5,888 nt of DNA, taken from positions 1 to 5,888 of the forward strand of contig JAEVZA010000415.1 in assembly GCA_023392475.1 (NCBI GenBank), written 5' to 3'. Shown here piece by piece: positions 1 to 5,690 of this stretch; the first letter of the stretch is position 1, and the number at the start of each line of letters is the position of its first letter. This stretch comes from Actinomycetes bacterium. GTDB lineage: Bacteria > Actinomycetota > Acidimicrobiia > Acidimicrobiales > Microtrichaceae. Under the pieces are notes generated by a model. The model was not told the origin of the DNA. It worked only from the letters and a program-made list of their open reading frames with translations, and ran no database searches. A program made the translations under genes and the position numbers.

Positions 1-304
1 GTGCTGCGCCCGGCGGCGGCGGCGCGGTCGCGGCGGCGCCGGGGGGCGGCGGCGCGGCCGACGTCATCGCGAAGGAGAGCGGTGCCTGGCCCTCGACGCC
101 CTGGATGCCGGCGATGCAGCGCTGGCGCTGCTCGTCCAGGTCGGCAGGTGCCCGGTCGGTGGCCTCGAGGTAGGCGAGCACCCCGAGGTCGTGGAGGAAC
201 GGGTCCGCCGACTTGGCGGACGGCCCGGTCGCGCTGTTGATGGCGGCATCGGCCTTCGTCATGGCCTGCTCGCCGAGCGCCTTGGCCTTGTCGAGGAATC
301 CCAT
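1..304 (-). CDS. Small helical conserved hypothetical protein with Pro/Ala-rich tail (3' part cut by window edge)
   Basis: The gene reads leftward from an ATG at 304-302 and is still open at base 1, so the first 101 residues are visible and the C-terminus is missing. The start is supported by a good ribosome binding site, GGAGG, at 314-310, five bases upstream. Residues 1-25 (MGFLDKAKALGEQAMTKADA and on) form a charged amphipathic helix. Residues 35-73 (PFLHDLGVLAYLEA and on) look like a second helical segment. From about residue 80 the chain becomes Ala/Pro-rich, with APPPPGAA occurring twice. The MGFLDKAK start followed by an LHDLG/LAYLE block resembles a widespread actinobacterial hypothetical family whose members begin MGLLDKVK and carry an LLRDLG block. 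I recognise this pattern from memory and know of no assigned function. There is no signal peptide or membrane segment in the visible part, so it is probably cytoplasmic or peripheral. It lies 56 bp downstream of the acyltransferase on the same strand and may be cotranscribed, although a hairpin lies between them. Confidence 0.75.
   Translation of the reverse strand, partial: MGFLDKAKALGEQAMTKADAAINSATGPSAKSADPFLHDLGVLAYLEATDRAPADLDEQRQRCIAGIQGVEGQAPLSFAMTSAAPPPPGAAATAPPPPGAA
2..55 (-). repeat. Short tandem-like repeat encoding APPPPGAA twice
   Basis: In the Pro/Ala tail of the left-edge gene, the octapeptide APPPPGAA occurs at residues 84-91 (bases 55-32) and again at 94-101 (bases 25-2), separated by Ala-Thr. 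The DNA is a GCC/CCG low-complexity run. It may continue beyond the window edge. It is probably a flexible extended linker leading to an unseen C-terminal part of the protein. Confidence 0.6.
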
Positions 305-309
305 CCGTG

Positions 310-314
310 CCTCC
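310..314 (-). promoter_or_regulatory. Ribosome binding site of the left-edge hypothetical gene
   Basis: GGAGG on the minus strand lies five bases before the ATG at 304. It fixes the start codon of a gene whose reading frame runs off the window, and it argues that the minus-strand frame, not the plus-strand open frames over the same bases, is the coding one. Confidence 0.75.
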
Positions 315-328
315 TGGGGGTCGGCCGT

Positions 329-350
329 CGGTCGGGCACCTGCCCGTCCG
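329..350 (-). terminator. Hairpin between the acyltransferase stop and the next gene
   Basis: This is a 22-bp inverted repeat with ten-base arms (CGGTCGGGCA / TGCCCGTCCG) around two central bases and a single mismatch. It begins about ten bases after the acyltransferase stop codon (363-361) and ends just before the ribosome binding site of the next gene. There is no T-run after it on the minus strand, so it is not a classical intrinsic terminator. It could be a weak terminator, an mRNA 3'-end stabiliser or an attenuator that lowers expression of the downstream gene. Confidence 0.35.
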
Positions 351-360
351 GACGTCGAGC

Positions 361-2433
361 CTACCGACCGGCCGTCGCGGACCCGCCCGCTCCAGGCGCC
401 CGGTTCGCGGCCCACCACGCCTGCCACGTCCGCTGCAGCTCGTCGCCGAACCACTCCTTCGAGATCTCCTCGAACTCGGGCCCGTAGAAGTGCGTGCCGT
501 CGGCGCGCAGCGAGCGGTCCTGCGAGCGGTCGCCGAGCCAGCCCGCGAAGTCGATCAGCCGCGTCGTCTGCGGTCGCGACGCCGCGACCTCGGCGAGGAT
601 CTGGTTGAAGCGCGCCATGCGCTCGGGGTCCATCTGCCGCGACACCGCGTCGGGCCGGCCGTCGTCGGCCCAGGTCCCGTAGCGGGGCCACGTGACCAGG
701 GCGACCATCGCGCCCTGCGACGAGAGCACGTCGACCGCCTTCGTGAACTCCTCACGGATGTACGCGTCGACTGCGGGGTCGCCGATGGCGGTCCACCTCG
801 TGCTGCCCGGCAGCTGCACGTCGGGCACCTCCCACACCGCGGACACGAGCAGCGCGATGTCGGGCTTCGTCGACGCCACGAGCTGGCCCCAGCGCTGCGG
901 CCACGCCGCGCAGTCCTTGTCCTGCGGGACGACCATGTCCACGCGCAGGGCCTTGAAGCGGCTGACGCCGCAGCCGAGCTTCGCGTCGCCCCGCACCGCG
1001 TCGAAGCGGCCGGTGTCGATGCTCCACTGCCCGAACCCCATGCCGACGCCGAGGGCCGTCGAGTCGCCGAACACCGCGACCGACGCGGTCGGCGCCGCCG
1101 GCGCCCCCGGGGCGACCGTCGTGGTCGACGCCTGCTCCTTCGCCTCCCGGTCCTTCGTCTGCCGGGCGAGGAACGAGTCGTACGAGCTCAGGTCCTTGTC
1201 GAAGTTGGCGGTGAGCTCGTGGCGGTCGACGGGCAGCGGGATGAGCGCGAGGGCCGCGACGACGGCGACGCCGAGCGCGGCCACCGGCACCGCACGTCCG
1301 GGGGCCGGCCACCGACCGGCGCGCACCGGTCGCTCGACGAACCGGTAGGACAGCACCGCGAGCCCGAGGGTCACCGCGACGCCGATGGCGGTCGCCACCG
1401 CCCGGTCGAGGTCGGGCCAGGTCTGGCGGACGGTGAGGAAGATCGGCCAGTGGATCAGGTAGATGCCGTAGGACCGCCCGCCGAGCCAGCGCAGGGCGCG
1501 GAGCGACATCAGCGCCCGCAGCGGCCCGGACGGCAGCGCCGCCGCCGTGATCACCGTGCAGGACAGCACCGCGTAGAGGGCGAACCCGCCCCGGTAGAGC
1601 CACGACGTCTCCTGCGGCAGCGTCCACCACCACCACGCCTGGATCGCGAGCGCGACCGTGCCGACGACCAGCGCGGTCGTCCGCCACCGGTAGCGCATCG
1701 CCAGCTTGCGCCGGACCGGCTCCGACGAGAGCGCCACCGCGAGGAGCGAGCCGAGCAGCAGCTCGACGGCTCGCGTGTCGGTCCCGAAGTAGATGCGGTC
1801 GTCGGACATGCCGAACACGAACGGCTCGACGAACGACGCGAACGCGAGCGCGCCGAGGCCGGCGGCGAGCAGGCCGCGACGGCCGCGGGTCGCCGCCCAC
1901 AGACCCACGATGACGAGCGGGAAGAACAGGTAGAACTGCTCCTCGATCGACAGGCTCCAGAAGTGGAGCACCGGCGACGGCGACGCGAAGAGCTTGGCGT
2001 ACGAGCTGCCGGTCAGGATGTCGTGCCAGTTGGCGACGTCGAACAGCGACGCGAGCAGGTCGCCCTTCATCGTGACCTTCTGGTCCGCGGTCGCGACGAA
2101 CGGTCCGAAGAGCGCGGCGACCGCGGCGAGCGTGACCAGCGACGCGGGCAGCAGGCGGCGGAACCTGCGACCCCAGAACGTGCGCAGCCCGACGGTGCCC
2201 TCGCGGCGCGCCTCGTGGAGCAGCAGCGAGGTGATGAGGAACCCGGACAGGGTGAAGAAGGTCGAGACGCCGAGGTAGCCGCCGACCATCCGCTCGAAGC
2301 CGGCGTGGAACGCGACCACCACGACGACGGCCACGCCGCGCAGGCCGTCGAGGCCCGGCAGGTGGCTCAGGCGCGACTCGCCGTGACCGGTCAGGTCGAC
2401 GAAGTCACGGGTGGCGCTATCGACGGTCAGCAT
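361..2433 (-). CDS. Membrane O-acyltransferase, acyltransferase-3 (AT3) domain fused to C-terminal SGNH domain (OafA/OatA type)
   Basis: This is a 690-residue polytopic membrane protein. The N-terminal AT3 domain (about residues 24-370) starts at LPGLDGLRG, with about ten hydrophobic segments. It carries family motifs: AFHAGF (H43), FTLSGFLI (60-67), WSLSIEEQFYLF (159-170), YFGTDTRA (215-222), SYGIYLIHWP (321-330) and RFVERPVR (364-371). A further membrane helix (about 381-400) leads to a Thr/Ala/Pro linker (about 432-450) and an extracytoplasmic SGNH domain. In that domain GDST (456-459, nucleophile S458) is block I and DGTH (645-648, D645 and H648) is block V. In known AT3-SGNH enzymes the membrane part moves acyl groups, usually acetyl, across the membrane and the SGNH part places them on a polysaccharide, peptidoglycan or glycolipid; the acceptor here cannot be read from sequence. 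The start chosen is ATG at 2433, 24 residues before the first motif. The reading frame is open further upstream, but that translation is Arg/Pro-rich spacer. No Shine-Dalgarno sequence precedes this ATG, so the start is slightly uncertain. The gene is divergent from the crotonase gene. Confidence 0.93.
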   Translation of the reverse strand: MLTVDSATRDFVDLTGHGESRLSHLPGLDGLRGVAVVVVVAFHAGFERMVGGYLGVSTFFTLSGFLITSLLLHEARREGTVGLRTFWGRRFRRLLPASLVTLAAVAALFGPFVATADQKVTMKGDLLASLFDVANWHDILTGSSYAKLFASPSPVLHFWSLSIEEQFYLFFPLVIVGLWAATRGRRGLLAAGLGALAFASFVEPFVFGMSDDRIYFGTDTRAVELLLGSLLAVALSSEPVRRKLAMRYRWRTTALVVGTVALAIQAWWWWTLPQETSWLYRGGFALYAVLSCTVITAAALPSGPLRALMSLRALRWLGGRSYGIYLIHWPIFLTVRQTWPDLDRAVATAIGVAVTLGLAVLSYRFVERPVRAGRWPAPGRAVPVAALGVAVVAALALIPLPVDRHELTANFDKDLSSYDSFLARQTKDREAKEQASTTTVAPGAPAAPTASVAVFGDSTALGVGMGFGQWSIDTGRFDAVRGDAKLGCGVSRFKALRVDMVVPQDKDCAAWPQRWGQLVASTKPDIALLVSAVWEVPDVQLPGSTRWTAIGDPAVDAYIREEFTKAVDVLSSQGAMVALVTWPRYGTWADDGRPDAVSRQMDPERMARFNQILAEVAASRPQTTRLIDFAGWLGDRSQDRSLRADGTHFYGPEFEEISKEWFGDELQRTWQAWWAANRAPGAGGSATAGR

Positions 2434-2541
2434 GGGTGGACGAGTGGGTGGGTCCGGCCGCTCGGGATCGGGTGGGGGGTGCCGGGCGGTGGGGGTCGGA
2501 CCGCAGGCCGGGGCTCCTCCCCGCCGTCCGCTCCAGCCGCG

Positions 2542-2555
2542 TTGACGGTCGCCAA
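2542..2555. promoter_or_regulatory. Candidate operator: imperfect inverted repeat TTGACG-GT-CGCCAA
   Basis: The two six-base half sites TTGACG and CGCCAA are inverted copies with one mismatch, separated by GT. The element lies almost centrally in the divergent spacer, about 95 bp before the crotonase start and about 110 bp before the acyltransferase start, in its least GC-rich part. A dyad in this position suits a transcription factor acting on both promoters. TTGACG alone could instead be a -35 box, but no matching -10 follows at 16-18 bp. It is short enough to arise by chance. Confidence 0.25.
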
Positions 2556-2622
2556 GTCTCGCACAGGACCACCGCCGAACCGCTGCAGGGCGGTCGGGGC
2601 GGGGCCGGGCCGCGAGCGGCGG

Positions 2623-2628
2623 TAGCGT
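2623..2628 (+). promoter_or_regulatory. Candidate -10 box (TAGCGT) for leaderless crotonase mRNA
   Basis: TAGCGT fits the actinobacterial TANNNT -10 pattern and ends eight bases before the A of the crotonase ATG, so transcription could begin at or next to the start codon. The bases between it and the ATG (GCGCGGCC) contain no Shine-Dalgarno sequence, as expected for a leaderless transcript. No good -35 is visible at the usual distance, which is common for such promoters. This is inferred from sequence position only. Confidence 0.4.
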
Positions 2629-2636
2629 GCGCGGCC

Positions 2637-3353
2637 ATGACCGACACCGAGCCAACCGCCGTCGTCCGCACCTCGATCGAGGGTCCCGTCGCGGTGGTCG
2701 ACATCGACGACGGCAAGGCGAACGCGCTGGGCTTCGACGTGCTGTCCGGCATCGACGCGGCGCTCGACCGCGCCGAGCAGGACGCCGACGCCGTGGTGCT
2801 CGTCGGGCGGCCCGGCAAGTTCTCCGCCGGCTTCGACCTGTCGGTGATGACGTCGGGCCCCGAGGGGGCGCGTGACCTGCTCGGCCGGGGGGCCGAGGTG
2901 GGCCTGCGGCTGTTCGAGTCGCCGCTCCCGGTGGTGCTGGGCGTCACCGGCCACGCCCTGGCGATGGGCGGGATCCTGCTGTGCTGCGCCGACGTCCGGG
3001 TGGGCGCCGAGGGGCCGTTCAAGATCGGGCTCAACGAGGTCGCGATCGGCATGCCGGTCCCGGCCTTCGCCGTGGAGATCTGCCGCGACCGCCTCTCGCC
3101 CCGGGGGTTCACCCGGGCCATCCAGCTGGCCCGCATCCACAGCCCGGCCGAGGCGCTGGAGGCGGGCTTCCTCGACGAGGTCGTCGAGGCCGACGCGGTG
3201 CGGGACCGTGCCGTCGAGGTGGCCGCCGAGCTGGCGGACCGCCTGCACCGCGGCCCGTTCCGGGCGACGCGCCGCACCGTGCGGTCGGCCCTGGCGGCCG
3301 AGCTGCGGGCCCAGCTGGCGGCCGACCTGGCCGCCTTCGACGTCAGCGCCTGA
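2637..3353 (+). CDS. Crotonase/enoyl-CoA hydratase-isomerase family protein, EchA3-like
   Basis: A 238-residue crotonase-fold protein, slightly shorter than the usual 250-290, predicted cytoplasmic and acting on an acyl-CoA thioester. It begins with a beta segment ending DDGKANALG (24-32). FSAGFDL (62-68) is the first oxyanion-hole/CoA segment. GHALAMGG (105-112) is the second, and NEVAIGMPVP (133-142) is the active-site loop. Aligned by hand with rat mitochondrial enoyl-CoA hydratase, the position of catalytic Glu144 is Ile113, while the Glu164 position is kept as E134 after a one-residue insertion. The DGK-NALG, FS-GFDL, TSG, TGHA-AMG and NEVAIGM pattern resembles mycobacterial EchA3 as I remember it, which also lacks the first Glu. 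Classical hydratase activity is therefore doubtful; isomerase, thioester hydrolase or other crotonase chemistry is possible. The start is the ATG at 2637, right before the conserved domain; the open frame upstream is Arg/Gly-rich spacer. It is transcribed alone, divergent from the acyltransferase and convergent with the lipoprotein gene. Confidence 0.92.
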   Translation: MTDTEPTAVVRTSIEGPVAVVDIDDGKANALGFDVLSGIDAALDRAEQDADAVVLVGRPGKFSAGFDLSVMTSGPEGARDLLGRGAEVGLRLFESPLPVVLGVTGHALAMGGILLCCADVRVGAEGPFKIGLNEVAIGMPVPAFAVEICRDRLSPRGFTRAIQLARIHSPAEALEAGFLDEVVEADAVRDRAVEVAAELADRLHRGPFRATRRTVRSALAAELRAQLAADLAAFDVSA

Positions 3354-3361
3354 CGGCGGTG

Positions 3362-3378
3362 CGGGCGCCGGGCGCCCG
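3362..3378. terminator. Perfect GC palindrome between convergent genes, possible bidirectional terminator
   Basis: The 17-bp sequence CGGGCGCC-G-GGCGCCCG is a perfect inverted repeat with eight-base arms around one base. It fills most of the 30-bp gap between the crotonase stop (3351-3353) and the lipoprotein stop (3386-3384), eight bases after the first and five bases after the second. In RNA it would form a stem of about seven pairs on either strand. Neither side has a T-run, so it would be a terminator of the U-poor type suggested for high-GC actinobacteria. Placement between convergent stops is the main support. Confidence 0.5.
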
Positions 3379-3383
3379 ACCGG

Positions 3384-5585
3384 TCAGTAGTCGAACGAGC
3401 TGCGGGGCTTCGCCTCGCAGGGATCGTCCTGGCAGACGTTGGTGATCGTGCCCTTCGGCTGGAAGAAGGACTTCTTCTGCGCGATCACCGGCGGCTGGCG
3501 GCGGACGTCCTCGTGCGGGTCCTGGCACTGCACGAGCGAGTCGGCGTTCGGGCCCGTGCACTGGGCCTGGTACGCGGGGCTCATCTCCGGCGTGATGTTG
3601 CCCGCCGGCGGCGAGAGCGTGCCGGCGTTCCAGTAGTAGAGCGCGGAGCCCTCGAGCGGGAACTTCCGGATCGGGTCCAGGTTGAAGAAGTAGTCCGACT
3701 GCGAGTCGTAGCCCAGCAGCGGCTGCACGCCCTTCGCGAGCGTCGGTTGGTAGATCGGCAGCTTCAGCGTCCGGGCGATGTTGTCGGCCGTGATCGTGGC
3801 GACCTGGAAGTCGCCGAACGCCACGCTGAGCAGCACCTCGTGCGGTGGCGTGCGGTCGTACGTGCGGTCGGTCAGGTGCTGGACGTAGCCGCCCGTCTCA
3901 CCCCGGTCCCAGAGCATCTGCAGCAGGCCGAAGATGATCTGCTGCTCGAGCGGGTCGGGGTAGTTCTGGCGCATGACGGCGAAGTACTTGTCGAAGTCGA
4001 CGCTGCGGTTGAGCAGCGTCGAGTAGTTCATGCCGGTGACGCCGAGCGACGCCTTCGTCCAGTCCTGGGCGATCGCCGTGACGGCGCCGCCGAAGATGCC
4101 GCCCTGGCTGTTGCCGTCGTAGTAGGCGCTCGAGTTGTTGAGCATGTTGGCGCCCGACGTCGTCTGGAACGGCTTCGAGTTGCCGAGCCCGTTGACGTGG
4201 ATCAGCAGCCGACCGAGGTACAGCGTGTTGATCATCGCCTGCTGCAGGCGGTCGGGGATCGACGGGAACTTGTTGAGGTCGCTCAGCGCGGCCGTGGCGT
4301 TCGCGATGTCGCCCGCCGCGAGGCCGACGATGTCGGTCGCGCAGTACACGGCGTTGAGCGCCGCGGCGGTGTGCTGCACCTGGCTCGAGGCGGCCTCGTC
4401 CGCATCGCCCAGCAGGCCGTGCCCGTACACGACGGGGGTGGCCTCGCCGTTCTTGATGCCGGCCTCCGGCAACGAGCACGTGAAGTCCGCGGTCGTGGTG
4501 CCGACGGCGAGCGGGTCGCCGTTGAGCGGGCTGTACGTCATGCGCGAGCCCGGGCCACCGCCGTTGTCCAGGTAGAGCGGCACCTCGAAGTTGCCGCGCA
4601 CGACCTTGGCGATGCCGGGCTGGAGGTCGGCGCCCTTCGTGTCGACGCTCGTGATCTGGTACTTCGGCGAGGCACCGGCGAGGCGGCCGAAGGCGTCGTC
4701 GCGCATCGAGAGCGCCCGGCCGGCGAGCGTGTCGGCCCCCGCCACCGTGAAGTACCAGGAGAGGTAGAGGCCCTGGCGGGCGATGCCGGCCGTCGCCATC
4801 TGGGCGAACACGATGTTGAACGCCCGCTGGCGCTCGGCGACCCGGGCGTTGCCCGTGAGGTTGTTGTCCCGGATCGCCTGGAACGTGATCGGCGCGGGGA
4901 TCGGCGCGCCGTCGGTGCCGATCATGTTGCGCAGGGCCACGGCGAACCGGTGCGTCTCGATGAGCGAGGTCGCCGGGCGGAGGATGAGGAGCTGGTTGTT
5001 CGGGCTGCTGGCCCGGGAGTCCATCTCGGCCCAGTGGGGCACGAGCTGGCCGGTGGTGAGGTCGATGATCTGCGTGGCCGACTGGCTGGTCACGGAGAAG
5101 CCGATGTCGCCCTCGGTGGGCAGGGCCGTCTTCGACGGATCGAGGCCCGGCACGTACACGAGGATCGGCGTGTTCGGGCTCCAGCCGTCGTTGCGGTTCC
5201 ACTCGGTCGGGTCGAGCGTGACGCCCCGGACGTTCGGGACCTGGCCGTCGGGCAGGTTCACGCGGAGGTGCGTGCCCTTCGAGTCGTCCGTCGTGGTGTG
5301 GAAGTCGCTCGGGAAGGGCAGCAGGCAGTTCTTCGTGCTGAGGATCTCGCAGCCCTGGGGGATCTGGGCGAGCTCCTGGTCCAGGCGCGCCTGGCGGTCC
5401 GGCGACAGCGGGACGGGCGTCGGCGAGTCGGTGGAGATCGTCTGCGCGGCGGAGACCGTGGTGGTCGGGTTGCCCTTGTTCATGTCGCCGCTGACGGCGG
5501 GCGACGGCGGCGCCACCTTCTGACATGCGATCGCCACCACGGCGACGGCGCACAGGAGAGCGGTGAGGCGGAGTCGGGCGGTCAC
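3384..5585 (-). CDS. Exported lipoprotein with alpha/beta-hydrolase (lipase/esterase-like) domain
   Basis: A 733-residue protein starting at GTG 5585, supported by AGAGGA five bases upstream. Residues 1-21 are a lipoprotein signal peptide: Arg residues, a hydrophobic core, then AIAC with lipid-acceptor C21. A low-complexity Thr/Ser/Pro stretch follows to about 62. An N-terminal region (about 78-350) begins with a GCE-NCLLPFPSD block and has beta-rich parts such as NTPILVYVPG and LLILRPATSLIETHRFAVAL. The hydrolase part spans about 380-700: PVVYGHGLLG (384-393) fits an oxyanion-hole loop, YYDGNSQGG (488-496) a nucleophile elbow with S493, and VAFGDFQV (588-595) offers acid D592. DPHEDVRR (689-696) offers H691. 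These triad assignments are inferred from motif order. After C21, the eight cysteines fall in four neighbouring pairs (79/87, 370/415, 676/687, 718/723), suggesting disulfides in an exported protein. The N-terminal LPFPSD block plus C-terminal hydrolase recalls large surface lipase-like proteins, but I cannot name the family or substrate. It lies 105 bp downstream of the Rpf-type gene and may share its envelope setting. Confidence 0.88.
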   Translation of the reverse strand: MTARLRLTALLCAVAVVAIACQKVAPPSPAVSGDMNKGNPTTTVSAAQTISTDSPTPVPLSPDRQARLDQELAQIPQGCEILSTKNCLLPFPSDFHTTTDDSKGTHLRVNLPDGQVPNVRGVTLDPTEWNRNDGWSPNTPILVYVPGLDPSKTALPTEGDIGFSVTSQSATQIIDLTTGQLVPHWAEMDSRASSPNNQLLILRPATSLIETHRFAVALRNMIGTDGAPIPAPITFQAIRDNNLTGNARVAERQRAFNIVFAQMATAGIARQGLYLSWYFTVAGADTLAGRALSMRDDAFGRLAGASPKYQITSVDTKGADLQPGIAKVVRGNFEVPLYLDNGGGPGSRMTYSPLNGDPLAVGTTTADFTCSLPEAGIKNGEATPVVYGHGLLGDADEAASSQVQHTAAALNAVYCATDIVGLAAGDIANATAALSDLNKFPSIPDRLQQAMINTLYLGRLLIHVNGLGNSKPFQTTSGANMLNNSSAYYDGNSQGGIFGGAVTAIAQDWTKASLGVTGMNYSTLLNRSVDFDKYFAVMRQNYPDPLEQQIIFGLLQMLWDRGETGGYVQHLTDRTYDRTPPHEVLLSVAFGDFQVATITADNIARTLKLPIYQPTLAKGVQPLLGYDSQSDYFFNLDPIRKFPLEGSALYYWNAGTLSPPAGNITPEMSPAYQAQCTGPNADSLVQCQDPHEDVRRQPPVIAQKKSFFQPKGTITNVCQDDPCEAKPRSSFDY

Positions 5586-5611
5586 GGCGTTCCTCTGTCT
5601 CGGCCAGTCAT
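5582..5611 (-). other. Possible 9-codon upstream mini-ORF overlapping the lipoprotein start
   Basis: On the minus strand an ATG at 5611-5609 opens a frame encoding MTGRDRGTP. It ends in a TGA (5584-5582) that overlaps the lipoprotein GTG start as GTGA. A four-base overlap of this kind is a usual layout for translational coupling. The mini-ORF contains the lipoprotein's AGAGGA ribosome binding site within its codons and has no Shine-Dalgarno of its own. It may be chance; there is no way to show translation from one sequence. Confidence 0.2.
5591..5596 (-). promoter_or_regulatory. Ribosome binding site of the lipoprotein gene
   Basis: AGAGGA on the minus strand, five bases before the GTG at 5585. 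It decides for this non-ATG start, which also places the lipoprotein signal peptide exactly at the N-terminus. Confidence 0.7.
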
Positions 5612-5621
5612 ACCGACGGCG

Positions 5622-5627
5622 ACCCTA
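5622..5627 (-). promoter_or_regulatory. Weak candidate -10 box (TAGGGT) for the lipoprotein gene
   Basis: TAGGGT on the minus strand matches TANNNT. Transcription would begin near 5615, giving a leader of about 30 bases containing the AGAGGA ribosome binding site. No recognisable -35 is present at 16-19 bp. A second weak candidate, TATGAC, lies nearer at 5612-5607. Both are weak matches in a GC-rich spacer and are listed only because a promoter would be needed here if the upstream hairpin ends the preceding transcript. Confidence 0.22.
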
Positions 5628-5642
5628 GCCCCGGGCGACCTG

Positions 5643-5662
5643 CCCCGCGAAAACCGCGAGGG
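5643..5662 (-). terminator. Hairpin downstream of the Rpf-type gene
   Basis: On the plus strand CCCCGCG, a short AAAAC loop and CGCGAGGG form a stem of about seven pairs with one bulged A. Read on the minus strand it lies roughly 28 bases after the Rpf-gene stop (5693-5691), a suitable place for a transcription terminator. There is no T-run after the stem; the T-rich part is in the loop. It would separate the Rpf-type gene from the lipoprotein gene. Confidence 0.4.
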
Positions 5663-5690
5663 GCCGGGACGGCGGGTGCGACGGGGCGGC

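Larger units (their letters stand above)
2434..2636. promoter_or_regulatory. Divergent intergenic region between acyltransferase and crotonase genes
   Basis: This 203-bp non-coding spacer must hold the promoters of both divergent genes. It is very GC-rich except for a milder stretch around 2540-2575. On the plus strand a TAGCGT box lies just before the crotonase ATG. On the minus strand I find no TANNNT-like -10 box and no Shine-Dalgarno in front of the acyltransferase ATG. An imperfect inverted repeat at 2542-2555 lies near the middle. No small gene with a credible start was found. Confidence 0.6.

Noticed and set aside
1622..1637. Run of CCA triplets encoding four consecutive Trp in the acyltransferase
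   Set aside because: It sits at the end of a membrane helix (residues 267-270), where Trp clusters are unremarkable. The triplet run is too short to be called a microsatellite of interest.
307..2625. Very long plus-strand open frame (772 codons) opposite the acyltransferase gene
   Set aside because: Its translation is a monotone Arg/Gly/Ala/Asp/Val-rich chain without recognisable domains. It mirrors the minus-strand gene, whose motifs are unmistakable. In GC-rich coding DNA long antisense frames arise because stop codons are rare.
2434..2655. N-terminal extension of the acyltransferase to 2655, or of the crotonase back to 2436
   Set aside because: The added residues are Arg/Pro/Gly-rich, typical of non-coding GC-rich spacer, and precede the normal family starts. 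The internal ATG codons at 2433 and 2637 give expected N-termini.
2427..3248. Minus-strand open frame opposite the crotonase gene (a second one lies at 2417-3277)
   Set aside because: It is Arg/Gly/Ala-rich with no domain pattern, while the plus strand has clear crotonase motifs and a plausible promoter and stop.
4783..5523. Plus-strand frame of 246 codons opposite the lipoprotein gene, with membrane-like stretches
   Set aside because: The apparent hydrophobic and Trp-rich stretches come from reversed codons of the real gene. It has no ribosome binding site and no recognisable domain.
3898..5553. Second long minus-strand frame inside the lipoprotein gene
   Set aside because: It is a shadow in another frame: Arg/His/Pro-rich, no motifs, no good start. 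The main frame has signal peptide, lipobox and hydrolase motifs.
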